NCBI RefSeq assembly: GCF_964656455.1
Contig: NC_135720.1
Location: 107,768,696 to 107,832,695 of the forward strand
Reading direction: 5' to 3'
Length of the DNA stretch: 64,000 bases
Origin: Halichoerus grypus
Taxonomy: Eukaryota; Chordata; Mammalia; Carnivora; Phocidae
Each line of letters opens with the position of its first letter. Positions within the stretch are counted from its first letter, which is position 1. The notes under the pieces were generated by a model. It was not told the DNA's origin and ran no database searches. It saw nothing but the letters and a program-made list of their open reading frames with translations. This document shows positions 32,203 to 43,016 of this stretch, one piece after another. A program made the position numbers and the translations under genes.

Positions 32203-33195
32203 CATCACCACTCCATATTCACTTTCTTAAGCCATCATGTCTGTAGAGAGAATACACAGAGGAGGCAACCAAACCTCATCCAAGAATGTCTACAGCAGAG
32301 TTTTCGTGAAGCTACTCTCCCAGCTATTTGAAGAGGCACCTTGCCCATTAGGTTCCATGGGCCTGCATGTTCTGCGTGGAAGAGGGGACATCTGTAGGTT
32401 TGCATGGTAGAAAATGGAAAAGGCAGAAGGAAGGGCAGGAAGGGGAACTCTACAGGGGTTCACTTTATGTTGGACAGTATGTTGGGTGCTTTTCATAGGT
32501 GTGGGAGCCCATTAGAGCTGGCTTTTAGTGTAGCGGGAGAAGTGTCACTTGGAAGCAGGTGGCAGTGTGAGGATTTTGGACATTGAAAGGTGGGTTCATC
32601 TTTGAAGCCCACTTCCCTGGTTTTAGGCCCCTGCTGGGTAGAGAAATAAACACCAAGCACCCAGCCATTGTTCTTGGAGAACATGGTGATATCACCCAAC
32701 AGACAGAGTGTGTTCTGTCTCGCCATGGAGATTTTACCAGTCAGTGCCCTTGAAGTAGAAAATGTGTCACCCGAACTGCACAGGCCTTTGGAGTCCATGG
32801 AGACACAGTGTGGTTTCGGGGTGAATAATGAGGATTGGGAGATGTATCTTTCAGCTATTGGAATGGCTTTGCCTGGCCTTGGGAGTCAGCCCTGCCCTAT
32901 GGGTTTAGATCTGGGGTTCCCTTGAAGAATGACATCATCTCACCTTTCACTGGTTCTGTAGTTTCTACTGGGAGATCGGGGGAGGGAGGTGATTCTGAAG
33001 CAGGAGTGCTCAGTGGGCCTGCCACATGGTGCCTGCCAAGAGTGGGCAGAAGCCCTGAGCTGAGCACTCAACCTGTCACCTCCTGTGCTGTCCTTGCTAT
33101 GTCACAGTTGTTCAGTGGAGCTTTGCTGGACATCCCTAATCTGGTTGCAGCAACTGGATGATGACCATCCTGTTCTCCACTACCCCATGGAACAC
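32203..33195. other. Unassigned DNA
   Basis: About 1 kb without a recognised repeat. Frames of up to 108 codons on both strands have no domain. No gene is supported. Confidence 0.45.
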
Positions 33196-33308
33196 TGGCC
33201 TTCTGGAGTTGATTCTCCAGGGCACTTGTGCCTGCCCTGGGGTCTTCACATGGTGGCTCCCTGTGCCTGGAATGTTCTTCCTTGCTCTTTCTTCAGCTGT
33301 CGCTTCTT

Positions 33309-33510
33309 CTTCCTTTTTTTTTCCTTTTTTTAATCCATTCGTGATACAGAGATACAGAGAGAGCATGAGCAGGGGGAGAAGCAGAGGGAGGGGGAGAATC
33401 AGGCTCCCCGCTGAGCAGGGAGCCCAATGTGGGGCTCTATCCCAAGACCCTGGGATCATGACCTGAGCCGAAGGCAGATGCTTAACCATCTGAGCCACCC
33501 AGGTGCCCCC
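33309..33510 (-). mobile_element. CAN-SINE, minus strand, first of a tandem pair
   Basis: T tract, gatacagagatacagagaga, gaatcaggctccccgctgag, ctgggatcatgacctgagcc, reversed head ctgagccacccaggtgcccc. It directly abuts a second minus-strand SINE at 33511. Confidence 0.94.
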
Positions 33511-33714
33511 CTTTTTTTAAAAGATTATTTATTTATTTCTTTGAGAGAGAGAGTGAGAGAGCATGAGCGGGGGTGGGGGAGGAGCAGGCAGAGGCAGAAG
33601 CAGGTTCCCCACTGAGCAGGGAGCCCCATGTAGGACTGGTTCCCAGGACCCCGAGATATGATCTGAGCCGAAGGCAGACACAACCAAATGAGCCACCCTA
33701 GGTAGCCCTTAGGG
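33511..33714 (-). mobile_element. CAN-SINE, minus strand, second of a tandem pair
   Basis: aaaagattatttatttattt, (GA)n, gcaggttccccactgagcag, ctgagccgaaggcagacaca, and a diverged reversed head agccaccctaggtagccc. One TSD (gtcgcttctt 33299-33308, gtcacttctt 33715-33724) encloses both members. Confidence 0.92.
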
Positions 33715-33989
33715 GTCACTTCTTAGTAACACTTTCCCTGACTTCCCTGTCTAATGTTCTTTCTATCCCGTTATAATTTTTTTTCTTAGGTTTATCCCTA
33801 TATAATATGTATGTTCCTTAAGCATCATGTGTATTGTCTGTCTCTTGTACTGAGAAATGAGCACCCTGAAGCCAGGGAATTTTTGTCTGATATGGTCATG
33901 GCTATAGTCCTCTGGGTTTAAAACCCAGTTAGAGGCATGATAGGCACTCAATATATATATATGTTGGAAGAATGAATGAGTTTCTGTAT

Positions 33990-34690
33990 CTATTTTACTT
34001 AGTTTATATTTCATCAAACGCTTTTCTCATTTATTGATATGATCACATTTTCCCCTTAAATTTTTTGGAGTAATGAATTATGTTAATTGATTTCCTGTCA
34101 TAAATCTGTGTGTTACTAGGATAATTCTCACTTGATCATAACGACATTTTGCCAGATTTCATTTACTAGTGTTTTATTTCCAATTTTTACATTTATATTC
34201 AGAAGAATGATTGGTCCGCAGTTCCTTTTCTTAAGCGATCTGTACCAGGTTTTGGTACTAAGGCTATGCGGGCTTCATGAAATAAATTGCAGCGCTTTAT
34301 CTTTTCCTATGATCTGGAAGAGTTTCATTAACGTTGGAATTATTTGTTCTTTAAAGGTTACGTAGAGCTCAGCTGTGAAACCATCTGTTCCTGGTGCATT
34401 TTGTGATGGTGGATCTTTAACCACCTTTCCAGTCTCTCTGTGGGAGGTAATTGGTCTTCTCATTTTCTATGTCTCCTTGGGTCAATTTAGGTAATTTATA
34501 TTTTGCTAGGTACATACCCACTCCCAGGTTTCCTATTTTGTTTCTGCAGAGTTGATGTAGAATTCTCTTGTTATTTTTTAAGTCCTCGATGCATTCGTGC
34601 CTATGTCTCCTCTCTCATTCCAATTCTGCTTCACTTTATTCTCTATCTTTTCCCTGGAATCAGACTCCTGATGAATTTGCATGATCTCAG
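33990..34690 (-). mobile_element. L1 ORF2 fragment, minus strand
   Basis: Antisense reverse-transcriptase region: catcaaacgcttttctcatt, gccagatttcatttactagt, attggtccgcagttcctttt, taccaggttttggtactaag, gctgtgaaaccatctgttcc and caatttaggtaatttatatt. A minus-strand open frame of 62 codons (34275-34463) is a surviving piece of ORF2. Interior fragment without a 3' end. Confidence 0.85.
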
Positions 34691-34835
34691 CGCTTTGGAG
34701 AAATTGAGAGGCCTATGCCCACACCTGGAACCCAGGGGTTCGTGGAGAGAGGCACCTGGGGGAGGCTGGCAGGGAGCAGCTCAGGATGGTGGTGTGGGGA
34801 CCCCAGTGGGCAGGGAAGGCTGATGGTGCTGGTGG
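34691..34835. other. Unassigned DNA
   Basis: Short stretch with nothing recognised. Confidence 0.5.
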
Positions 34836-35065
34836 TTGGGGTTTGACTCCTGGGATCTCCCACTTCCTGTTTGCGTGACCTTGGCACGATGCTCTGCTTC
34901 TCTGCCCTTGCGTTTCCCTCTCTGCGAGGGGGGATGACGGGATGACAGTAACAGTGCTTAGCTCACATGGGTGGGGAGGAGGACTGGGTGAGTGTATTGG
35001 AGCAAAGTCCTGCACACAGTGCCTGGCAGGGAGTGGATGTGCCATTAGCATCAGCCTTCATTATG
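34836..35065 (+). mobile_element. MIR SINE
   Basis: ggggtttgactcctgggatc, cttcctgtttgcgtgacctt, ggcacgatgctctgcttctc, gacagtaacagtgcttagct and cacacagtgcctggcaggga follow MIR through its 3' end. Confidence 0.75.
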
Positions 35066-35365
35066 GAGAGAACACTGTGGAGGGAACAAGAGTCCACAAG
35101 CATTTCCATAAATCACTGGGTGTCCTATGGAAGAATGGGCTTTGAACCCACATTCTGCAGATATCTGGGAGGAGTTGTGATTTGGAAGACTAATGGGGGT
35201 GTGACTTCCCACTGTGGTCTCAAGCTAGTTAGCTAGGGCACCATTGCAGTGACGTGTATATCACCACATGTTCCCTAGCGCCCTATAAGGTAGGTGGTAG
35301 GTGAAACCTACGAAATTGGCAATGTTCGGCCATTTTTAACCCACATAAAGGCACTTTCATATGGC
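35066..35365. other. Unassigned DNA
   Basis: Nothing recognised. Confidence 0.5.
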
Positions 35366-35480
35366 TCATCCTGATGTTATTAATGCCATCATTTTTCAGA
35401 TAACAGGCTCAGAGGGGGCAAGCAGCTGTCCTAAGGTCACACAGCCTGTTGATGTAGAGGACACTTTTGTCAAACCAGGG
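35366..35480 (-). mobile_element. MIR fragment, minus strand
   Basis: tcagataacaggctcagagg, caagcagctgtcctaaggtc and acacagcctgttgatgtaga: the reversed MIR core. Confidence 0.7.
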
Positions 35481-36693
35481 CCATACAATTCCCCCAAAGC
35501 CTACGTGATACCTCCCAGCATGGTCAGAAAAACAAAAACCCACAAAAGCCATTGCAAAGATATGCTGCACCCAACTTGAACAAGTTGGCCAGTACTGATG
35601 GCTGCAAAGTAGTAATTGTCTGAGCGTCTAGAGGCTGATCTGAACAGGAAGGGAGGAGCAGGGCTCTGATAGAGAGAGCTCCTGGGGTCTAAAAACCCAG
35701 TCTCCAGTGCTCTGGCCTACGAAGGCAGCCACTGCCATCCTAATATTCGATTTATGGAACTATTACAGCCAGCATCCTACTAAAGAACAGGTGTTTATTT
35801 GCAGGACCTGGAGGGCTCTTGAAAGGTAGGCATCCTCTCTCATTTATCTTATAACCACCTTCCAAATAACAAGTTTCCTGACACATTTTAGCTTCTTACA
35901 CAACGGACTGCTCATCTAGACAGAATTTAGGGGAGGGATGGTGATATTTATGTAGTCTTGCCCAACATGGGCAAGAGAAAATTGGTTCTAATAGTTATGT
36001 GGGGTCTATCCCTCCAGGGGTCTATGGCTGATGATACCTAAGATGGGCCTTAAACTTCGCACTTTATGAAGACGACAGAATGATTTTTTGATGTGAAGGA
36101 CTGGGTTTTCGTGTGGATGCACACGGATGTATGGTACACGTGCACATACAATAAACTGACAAGGATATTGACAAAGCAGTGTCAGTCTTCAGGTCCCCAT
36201 ACCAAGGAACTAAGCTAATCCTCGACTAGAAGTGGTAGGATGCTGACTCCATGGTCTGGCCTGAAGCTCTGTGCTGGGATGTCCACCTCTTGCTCCAGAA
36301 CCCTCCTTCCCGAGCCTCAGCCACTGCTGAGCCTCAGCCACTGCTCATGCACTGACTTACACACTCACTAAGACCCCGACGAACCAGATCTCAGTCAATT
36401 TCCAAAGGAGGGTGGCCTCTCCCCAGCACACTGCAAAATTCTGACTCTGGTTGGGCATTGTGCAGCCCCCGTTCTAATCCGAGAATGCTGAGTGTGCCTT
36501 CCTTCTGTTGGGGCTGGTGAGACTCTGCCTTGGATTTTCCATCTCTGATTCTAGGAATGATAATAGTCATTCATCTCAGTCTGTTTTCTGGGATGAAGAT
36601 GGTTCTTGGAGTTCAAGCTAAGAAAGGAGTACCCACTTATGGAGTACCCACAGGCTGTTTCTGTGAAACCCTCTGAGTTCAACATCATATCTT
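35481..36693. other. Unassigned DNA with a 17-bp tandem duplication
   Basis: About 1.2 kb without a repeat I can name. The unit gagcctcagccactgct is perfect at 36312-36328 and 36329-36345. The segment gagtacccac is also doubled at about 36627-36651. No coding region. Confidence 0.5.
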
Positions 36694-36704
36694 GCCAAAT
36701 CCCC

Positions 36705-36772
36705 TTTTTTTTTTTTTTTTTTTTTTTTTGGTTTCACAAATGGTTTCTCCCCCTGAACTGTTTATTGGAGGG
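36705..36772 (-). pseudogene. Ultra-short retrocopy of an mRNA 3' end with poly(A) and TSD
   Basis: A T25 tract (36705-36729) is followed by 43 unique bases (36730-36772). On the minus strand this reads as an mRNA tail with the signal aataaa (36761-36766 reversed) about 30 nt before the poly(A). The flanks gccaaatccccttt are identical at 36694-36707 and 36773-36786. These are the hallmarks of L1-mediated retroposition with extreme 5' truncation. I cannot name the source gene. Confidence 0.85.
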
Positions 36773-36786
36773 GCCAAATCCCCTTT

Positions 36787-37790
36787 AGTACTCTGGTTTC
36801 AGCACATGCTGACAAATTCCTACTGCAAACACCTGCTCTCTCTGGCTGCAGGAGAGTGGGAAGCTGAGATAAGGGACATTCTAGAAGTGTCAGGAAGTTG
36901 AAGTCTCTGGGAAGAGCCCTCTACAAATGATGGATGAGTTAGTGGATAAATATCCCAGTTCCTAGCCTCTTGGGTGGGACCCACTGTGACAAATTCTATG
37001 CTGTCAGTCTCCTAGAGGGAGACCAGAGGAACGGAGCTCATTAACACATTCATTCCCTGCCTTACTTCTCCACTCTCCTGCTGCTGCTTCCTGGGCTCAC
37101 TTCCCAAATAAGCTTGTCTCAGGTTCTGCTTCTGGGGAACCCCATGAAGACATCCCTTAAGCATCCTTCCTTCTCAGCCCAGCCACCCACGTGCACCTGC
37201 TGATTAATTGGGTGGTGCTCTGCAAATACCAGCAGGCAGCAGCCTTCCTCTTAGCTCGTCTGTCCTTTTTGTAGCTTGGACCTTTGGGATTTGTGGGTCT
37301 AGAGGATATTCGTCAAATGTGCTCATTCTGCCACCCGAGCAAGGCTCAAGCAAACCCATATATCACTCACTATACAGCGTGTTTCCCAGTGGGCTCCCAG
37401 GGGTCTACAAGGGTGGAGGCACCTGCAGAAGGAAATTAGCTTCACTTGTATCTGGACACAGTGTGAGCCGGAGCCGAATGTCAGCACTCTGCTGGGCTTG
37501 CTCTTCTGTTGCTGTGACCTGTCTGTGCGGCGTTGCCCCGAGGACTGCGCGGAGCTTCTCCATCTCCAGCCCAGCCTTTTTCAGGTGATAGACTTTTTGA
37601 CATTCCAGAGTGCATGGGGCTGGCCCAGCACTTCTGTGAATCCTCAGGTCCAAGGCCTGGCCTTGCCTCAGTGAACTCATCTCTGCACCGCCTCCTGTAG
37701 CCACCGGCACCCAGATGTCTAGGGCATCTTGTGCAACATGCTCGAACTTTAGTCTCCTCTGTCATGGGCTGGGAAGAAGGAGTTCTTCCT
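36787..37790. other. Unassigned DNA with an LTR-like terminus
   Basis: The run cccaaataagcttgtctcag, then gttctgcttctggggaaccc, at 37104-37142 resembles an LTR 3' end and a related run at 25229-25266. The element may extend back to about 36870. The rest (37150-37790) has overlapping 94-126 codon frames on both strands and no domain. Confidence 0.4.
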
Positions 37791-38375
37791 TGTGGTAGCT
37801 CAAAGCAAGACCCTAAGTGTCATTTTGACTCTTCTCTTCCTGTCACACCTCATATCCTGTCCTTCAGTAAATACTGCTGCCTTAATCCTCCAAACTCTCT
37901 CTGATCACTTCTCCCCACCTCCTCTCTGGTCCAAGCATCATTATGCTGCTCTGACTTCAGCTCCCACTATTCACCTCCTGGCTCACTCTACCCCAGCCAC
38001 ACTGCCCTCCTTGCTTTTTCTCCAACATCCAGCCATGCCCCTGCCTTGTGGACTTCAAACTCACTGTTCCCTCTGCCTGGAACATTCTGCCCCCGGAGAG
38101 GCTCCCTTATCTTCTTCAGGCTTTCACCCAAATGTTTCCCTGCTGAAAACTCTCTTCACCTCCAAAGCACTCTCTAGCCCTGTACTCTGCTTTATTTTTC
38201 TCTCTGACACTTATTGCCACCTGACGCTCAGATACTTTACTTGCTTACCTTGTTATAGCTAACTAGGAGGTAAACTCCTGGGGAGCAGAGACCATTCTTC
38301 TTCACCATTGTATCCCTGCCATTAGAAGAAGCCAAGGTGGTAGGTGTTCAATAGGTGTTTGTGGGAAGATAAATA
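37791..38375 (+). mobile_element. L2 LINE 3' portion
   Basis: A well preserved order: ccagccacactgccctcctt, actgttccctctgcctggaa, cattctgcccccggagaggc, aggctttcacccaaatgttt, ggggagcagagaccattctt, caccattgtatccctgccat, taggtgttcaataggtgttt. The 156-codon plus-strand frame here (37792-38262) is a chance frame in L2. Confidence 0.9.
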
Positions 38376-38920
38376 TGGGTCCAATAGGCTGTGATCTTGA
38401 GTAAGCATTCTTTTCTGGACCTTCCCCCTCCCTGGACCTCCCCCAGCCCAGGTTTTGAAGCCCTTACGGCTCCCCTGTTACAGGAAAAGGCATTTCCATT
38501 GGCCCAGGGTACAGAGGCTTGACCTTGAGCACCGACCCTGCTCTTGGCCAACCTTGGGTGACTAGGGCAGAAGCTGCTTCTCTTCTTGCACCTTATAAAA
38601 AAAAAGTGGGGACCAGCCACCCTAGGTGATTTCCAAGGCGCTTTTCCTGCTCTGGCCCTTTGGTTTCATGAAGAGGCCCATTTTAGGGAGCGGCTCTAAG
38701 ACTAGGGATGTCCTCAGCATTTTTCAGCCAGGTCAGGGCTGAGCTTCCTGCTTTCTTGGCAGAGGGATCATTAGGGAAGCTGAGAAAGTGGACAGGTATA
38801 TTTACCTTGCTCATCTGTAGGGGTGTAGAGTAGAGGCAGAAATCCCAGCATCTACCACTGGGGCACCTGAGGTCTGTGTCCAGCTGGCCTCTTTATCTAA
38901 CTGGCTGAAGGCTGGAAGCT
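38376..38920. other. Unassigned DNA
   Basis: No repeat or gene recognised. Confidence 0.5.
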
Positions 38921-38937
38921 GAAATTTTAAGTGCCTG

Positions 38938-39136
38938 GGGGAGCCTGGTGGCTGGGTTGGTTAAACATCTGTCTTCGGCTCAGGCCATGATCCTGGGGTC
39001 CTTGGATTGAGCCCTGCATCCAACTCCTTGCTCAGCAGGGAGGCTGCTTCTCCCTCTGCCCCTCACCCCGCTCATGCTCATGCTCTCTCTCGCTATCTCT
39101 CTCCCAAATAAATAAATAAAATCTTAAAAAAAAAAA
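38938..39136 (+). mobile_element. CAN-SINE, plus strand, 17-bp TSD, diverged head
   Basis: The head ggggagcctggtggctgggt is altered from the usual gggtggctcag form. Then ctgtcttcggctcaggccat, gcagggaggctgcttctccc and aataaataaataaaatctta follow. The TSD gaaattttaagtgcctg is perfect at 38921-38937 and 39137-39153. Confidence 0.95.
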
Positions 39137-39153
39137 GAAATTTTAAGTGCCTG

Positions 39154-39960
39154 TAATAGCTCTCTTTATGCCCCAAACTGCTGGTGTGTTTGTGTGTGTG
39201 TGTACGTGTGTGTGCATATGAGCACATGAACATGTGCCAGTGTGTGAAAGTATCCAACAGCTAATGAATAAGAGCTCAGGGATATGAGCCAATGTAACAA
39301 TGGCAGCAAGGACGCAAGAGCCTACTTCAATTACCCAGCCCCCTCCCAGATCCTTGGTCCGCACCCCTTCGGGGCATTCTGACCACGATTCCCACAGCTG
39401 AGGGTCTGCAGACCTTACTTGCATCGCAGGTGCGTGAATGTTTCTCTCTGGGAGTAGGGTGGGCTTGCCCCTCTTCAGGGCTCTGCCACCAGGGCAGCAA
39501 GGTGGTACCGAGCCCATTCCAAGCCTGGGGTCCTGCCCTCTGATGTGCACCACTTTCTCTCTGCCACTCTCATAGCTGCTGCCTGGGGGTCCGAATGGAG
39601 GCTGCACCCACCAGTCGAGGGGTTGGGCTGGTGGTGAAGTCATTTTGGCAGGACAGCAAGTGTCTCCCCATTGTGGCAAGGCATGTTTGGGGACAGGGTG
39701 GGGTTGGCCACCTCCGCCCCTGCCCTGGCTGGGTCGGCAATGCTCCACCCCGCTGGGGTGGACAGAGACTAGGTGGAGAGGAGGCGGTTGGGGAATGCCC
39801 TCTGGGCTGAGTGTTGGCGGTTTTGTGGGTTTGGCAAGTGGGAGCCTCCAGAGCAGTTGCCAAGTGGGCACTGAGGGAAGAGAAGGAATTTTACAGAGTT
39901 TGTGAAATTTAAACTGGATTCTCATTACTATTCTTGAAGAGATGCAGAAAAAAATGGACA
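39154..39960. other. Unassigned GC-rich stretch with a long chance frame
   Basis: A 272-codon minus-strand frame (39143-39961), the longest in the window, covers this block. Its C-terminal part is translated from the (TG)n tract (HMHTHVHTHTNTP) and it ends at the edge of the SINE TSD. Two shorter frames run on the opposite strand. The protein is proline-rich and shows no domain, signal peptide or family resemblance. No promoter or splice context stands out. Most likely composition-driven. Confidence 0.55.
39180..39232. repeat. (TG)n microsatellite
   Basis: tgtgtttgtgtgtgtgtgta followed by cgtgtgtgtgcatatgagca. Confidence 0.9.
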
Positions 39961-40534
39961 CAAATGTAAAATTACTTTTGGCAACTGGACTGTGCTCATT
40001 TATATGTGATGCTGTACAGAGAACGCATCACATGGGACACCAGCTTATGTTCAGGTTACGTACGCTTGTGTTTGAAAGAGGTGTTTGAATGTGAAAGAAA
40101 AAGTGTAAAAAAATGGCTGAGTGACAGAGATAGGAAACCTGGGAAAGAAGGAGATAAGGAGAGAGAGAGAGAAACAAAAGAAGAAAAAACAAAGAAGAAT
40201 AAAAGAGGGGAGAGTATCAGAGAAATGGACAGATGGGGTAAATATACACAGAATTATTGGGGAAGTAGAAACCAAGGAAATTAGGATTGTCTTCTCTCTG
40301 TATCCCAAGGCTTTCTAGCGCTGCTTCTCAAACCTTTTCAACTATGATCAACTACTAGGTATATATTTTGCATTGCTACTCACTATTTATACACATACAT
40401 GATTGGAAAAAAAAGATTTTTTTTTAAGGAACCAGTGTTTGTGGTCTGCTATGAACCACCAGCATTCCTGTCCTTTTTTGTCCCCTCTCAGGATGACTTT
40501 GGACTTCAGCCACAGGACATTAGCAAGGGTAATG
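39961..40534. other. Unassigned DNA with an A/G-rich tract
   Basis: An imperfect purine tract at about 40135-40215 (gagagagagagaaacaaaag) yields a Lys/Glu-rich 92-codon frame (40006-40284) that is low-complexity, not a gene. Confidence 0.5.
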
Positions 40535-40910
40535 TTAGTAGAGATGAGATAAGCTCTTGCACATGGAAGCTTGTCCCCTGGGAAGGTTTGCTCTCGGTGT
40601 GTAGCCCCTGGGATCCCAGATGTCATACTATGGAAACAAATGAGCCATATGGATGGAGAGTCCACTTGCTGGAGCATGCAGGCCCTAGCTGACCAGCACA
40701 ACAGAGTTCTCAGCCATGTGGATGAAGTCATCATGCAAGTGGGTGCTCTAGGCCCAGCTGAGTCACCGTAACTCTTGCCATTGGAGCAGAGATTATCTGT
40801 CCTCACTGAGCTCTGCCCAAATTTCAGAATCGTGAGTAAATAAATGTCATTTTAGGGCCACTAAGTTTTGTGTTGGTTTTTTTTATGCAGCAAGAGATAA
40901 CCAAACTAAA
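40535..40910 (+). mobile_element. MLT1-type MaLR solo LTR
   Basis: The right end gagtaaataaatgtcatttt, agggccactaagttttgtgt, then gcagcaagagataaccaaac is the MLT1 terminus. The upstream segment ccagctgagtcaccgtaact also fits. No internal viral region. Confidence 0.8.
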
Positions 40911-41497
40911 GGCAAGGCACCATGGTATTTTCTATCATATTTAATTCTATTTTATTTTTCAAAACACTTCATTGATTTCATGACCCACTGATGAGTCATG
41001 ATCCAGTTTGACGGTGTCTATTCAGTAGACATGGCTCCTTCTCCCGCCGCCCTAATCGATAGAAGATGTGTTTGAGATCATGGGTCTTCCAACCTTTCCC
41101 TCTCTCCTGTTGCTCTTAGAATCATGGCATGTCAGAGATGAAAGGCAATCTTAAGATGTCACCCAGTCCAGGGCTGTGTCTCAGAAGAGGCTTCCCTGAG
41201 CCATTTGGGTCTCCAGGTAGACAGTTCTACTCAGTAGATAATTTTACTCAGGGGAGGTATTTAGCCTTTTTGTATGCCTGGCTCTGAATCCTGTTAAGCA
41301 TAATTTACAGCCAAGCATGGTCTGCTGGTACCCGATTCTGCCAGAAACTGAATTCATCCCTACAAATGGAGAAAGGATATCACTCATCCTCCTGCCAATA
41401 CTCATCCTTATGTCCCTCTGTTTCTCAAGTCTCTGGTTTAAAGATAAAGGAAGCATCTTCATATGTCATTCAAGCTTCCTATAACACAGTCTTACCA
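40911..41497. other. Unassigned DNA
   Basis: A short piece near 41125-41200 (gtcagagatgaaaggcaatc, ttaagatgtcacccagtcca) resembles an ancient mammalian repeat that I cannot name. The rest is unassigned. Confidence 0.4.
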
Positions 41498-41695
41498 AAT
41501 ACATGTTTTTTTCTCTGATCCAGTGTTTCCTGCATCATATGCCACAGACCAAATATATCAGGACCACGGGGGGATGGGTGGAGCTTTTCAAATGCATATT
41601 CCTAAGCCCCTCTAGGAGACAGGGCCTCCAAAAATCTCTGGAACGTGATGCCTGGAAATCTACCTTTGAACAAGCTCCCCAGTTAGATCTGTTAT
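41498..41695 (+). mobile_element. MER5-like hAT fragment
   Basis: The segments atccagtgtttcctgcatca, gtggagcttttcaaatgcat, attcctaagcccctctagga and gaacaagctccccagttaga follow the MER5 outline. Confidence 0.55.
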
Positions 41696-43016
41696 GCATT
41701 GGTGTTCAGGTTCAATGATGTTAAGGGCTATGGTCTGGATTAGTGCGTTTCAGCTTTTCCTACCTCAGGTCATGGTAAGAAACACTTCTACATCTGTCCG
41801 TATGCACACGCATGTGTGTGTAAAGAAACAGAGCATTTGTCAAATTCCACACTTGACGAAAGCTGCACTCTAAATTTTCTGTCTTATTTTATTTTTTCTA
41901 ATGCTGGTTTTAACTCATTAAACTGGTTTTACGATTCACCGATGGGTCACGCTATACAGTTAATAACACAGCCAACCTAAGCAAACACGGGCTACGTGTG
42001 TATTCAGTAGACATGGCTCCTTTTCCCGAGTTCTGCTGTAATAATGACTATTTGGCACGGCAAACCCGCTCTCCATCTTTCCCCAACGTGCCCCTGATTC
42101 TACTGTTACGAGGGCTTACATGCAGGTAGCACTTACCAGCCACCTTCCTCTTCGTCAGGGCTGGACCTGGGCTGCAGCTCAGGGCGCAGCTGGACTGGGG
42201 TTCTGGGGATCCCTCCGGGCTCAGTTTTTCAGAGCCAGTAGCTCCAGGAGCTTTTGGTTAGAGGGAAAAGGAAATAGCAGGGTTGTGACGGCTAACCTCT
42301 GCTTTTTCTCCATGATGACCGTTCTTGAGTCCTCAGAGCTTGAAGCACCTTTGAGGCACCTCTGGGACCCCCAGAAGTGAACTGGAGAAGGCTGTTGAGC
42401 CAGAAGGTGGGGTGCCCTTATCTGTGTGTCCAGTGATTTGGGTCACCTGCTCCTGATTTTATATTTTCATCTGCTGTCACTTCTTGGGCTGAGAAGTTCC
42501 TTAGACCCACTGCCTTCTGCCTAAACTGGGCTTGTTTACCCCTCACCTGACTCTCTCAGATGCAGAGTGGGAGAGTCTCCTGGGCTACTCCAGGTCCGTG
42601 GATGGATCCTCGTTCCCTGTTCCACTCTCTCTGGACCTTTGACTTGCTTCTCAGTCTTCATCCTTTCGCCAGCTGAGGCATCATCTTTCCTGTCTGTCCT
42701 CAGACTTCAGTCTCTCCATCCCCTCCATCATTTTGGACATTTGAGACACCCACAGGATACCAAAACAAAATCAAAAATGTGCCAATTAGGGTGGCCAAGA
42801 AAGCCAAACTGATTCCCCAGATGATTGATTTAGTGGTTGCAGCTGGGCCTGGATGCAGAAAGACAGCTAATGAGGTAATTTTTCTAAATGCACGGTGTAA
42901 ACAAGATAACACCTCGCCCCCCGCCCCCGCACCCCCACCGTGCAAGTATCTCTGGGTTTCCATCCCTCTCCCTCAATTTTCTGCAAAGATGCACACACCA
43001 GTTTGCCTTGTTCCAC
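41696..43016. other. Long unassigned stretch
   Basis: About 1.3 kb with no named repeat. Overlapping 80-87 codon frames on both strands have no domain. The block 42770-42900 is single-copy-looking and is flagged for a conservation test. Confidence 0.45.

Larger units (their letters stand above)
33196..33985 (+). mobile_element. L2 LINE 3' portion, split by two SINEs
   Basis: Left part: gccctggggtcttcacatgg, ctccctgtgcctggaatgtt, cttccttgctctttcttcag. Right part after the SINE pair: taacactttccctgacttcc, ctgaagccagggaatttttg and ggcatgataggcactcaata. Confidence 0.8.

Noticed and set aside
37792..38262. 156-codon plus-strand frame
   Set aside because: It lies inside a recognisable L2 3' region, so it is a chance frame in repeat DNA.
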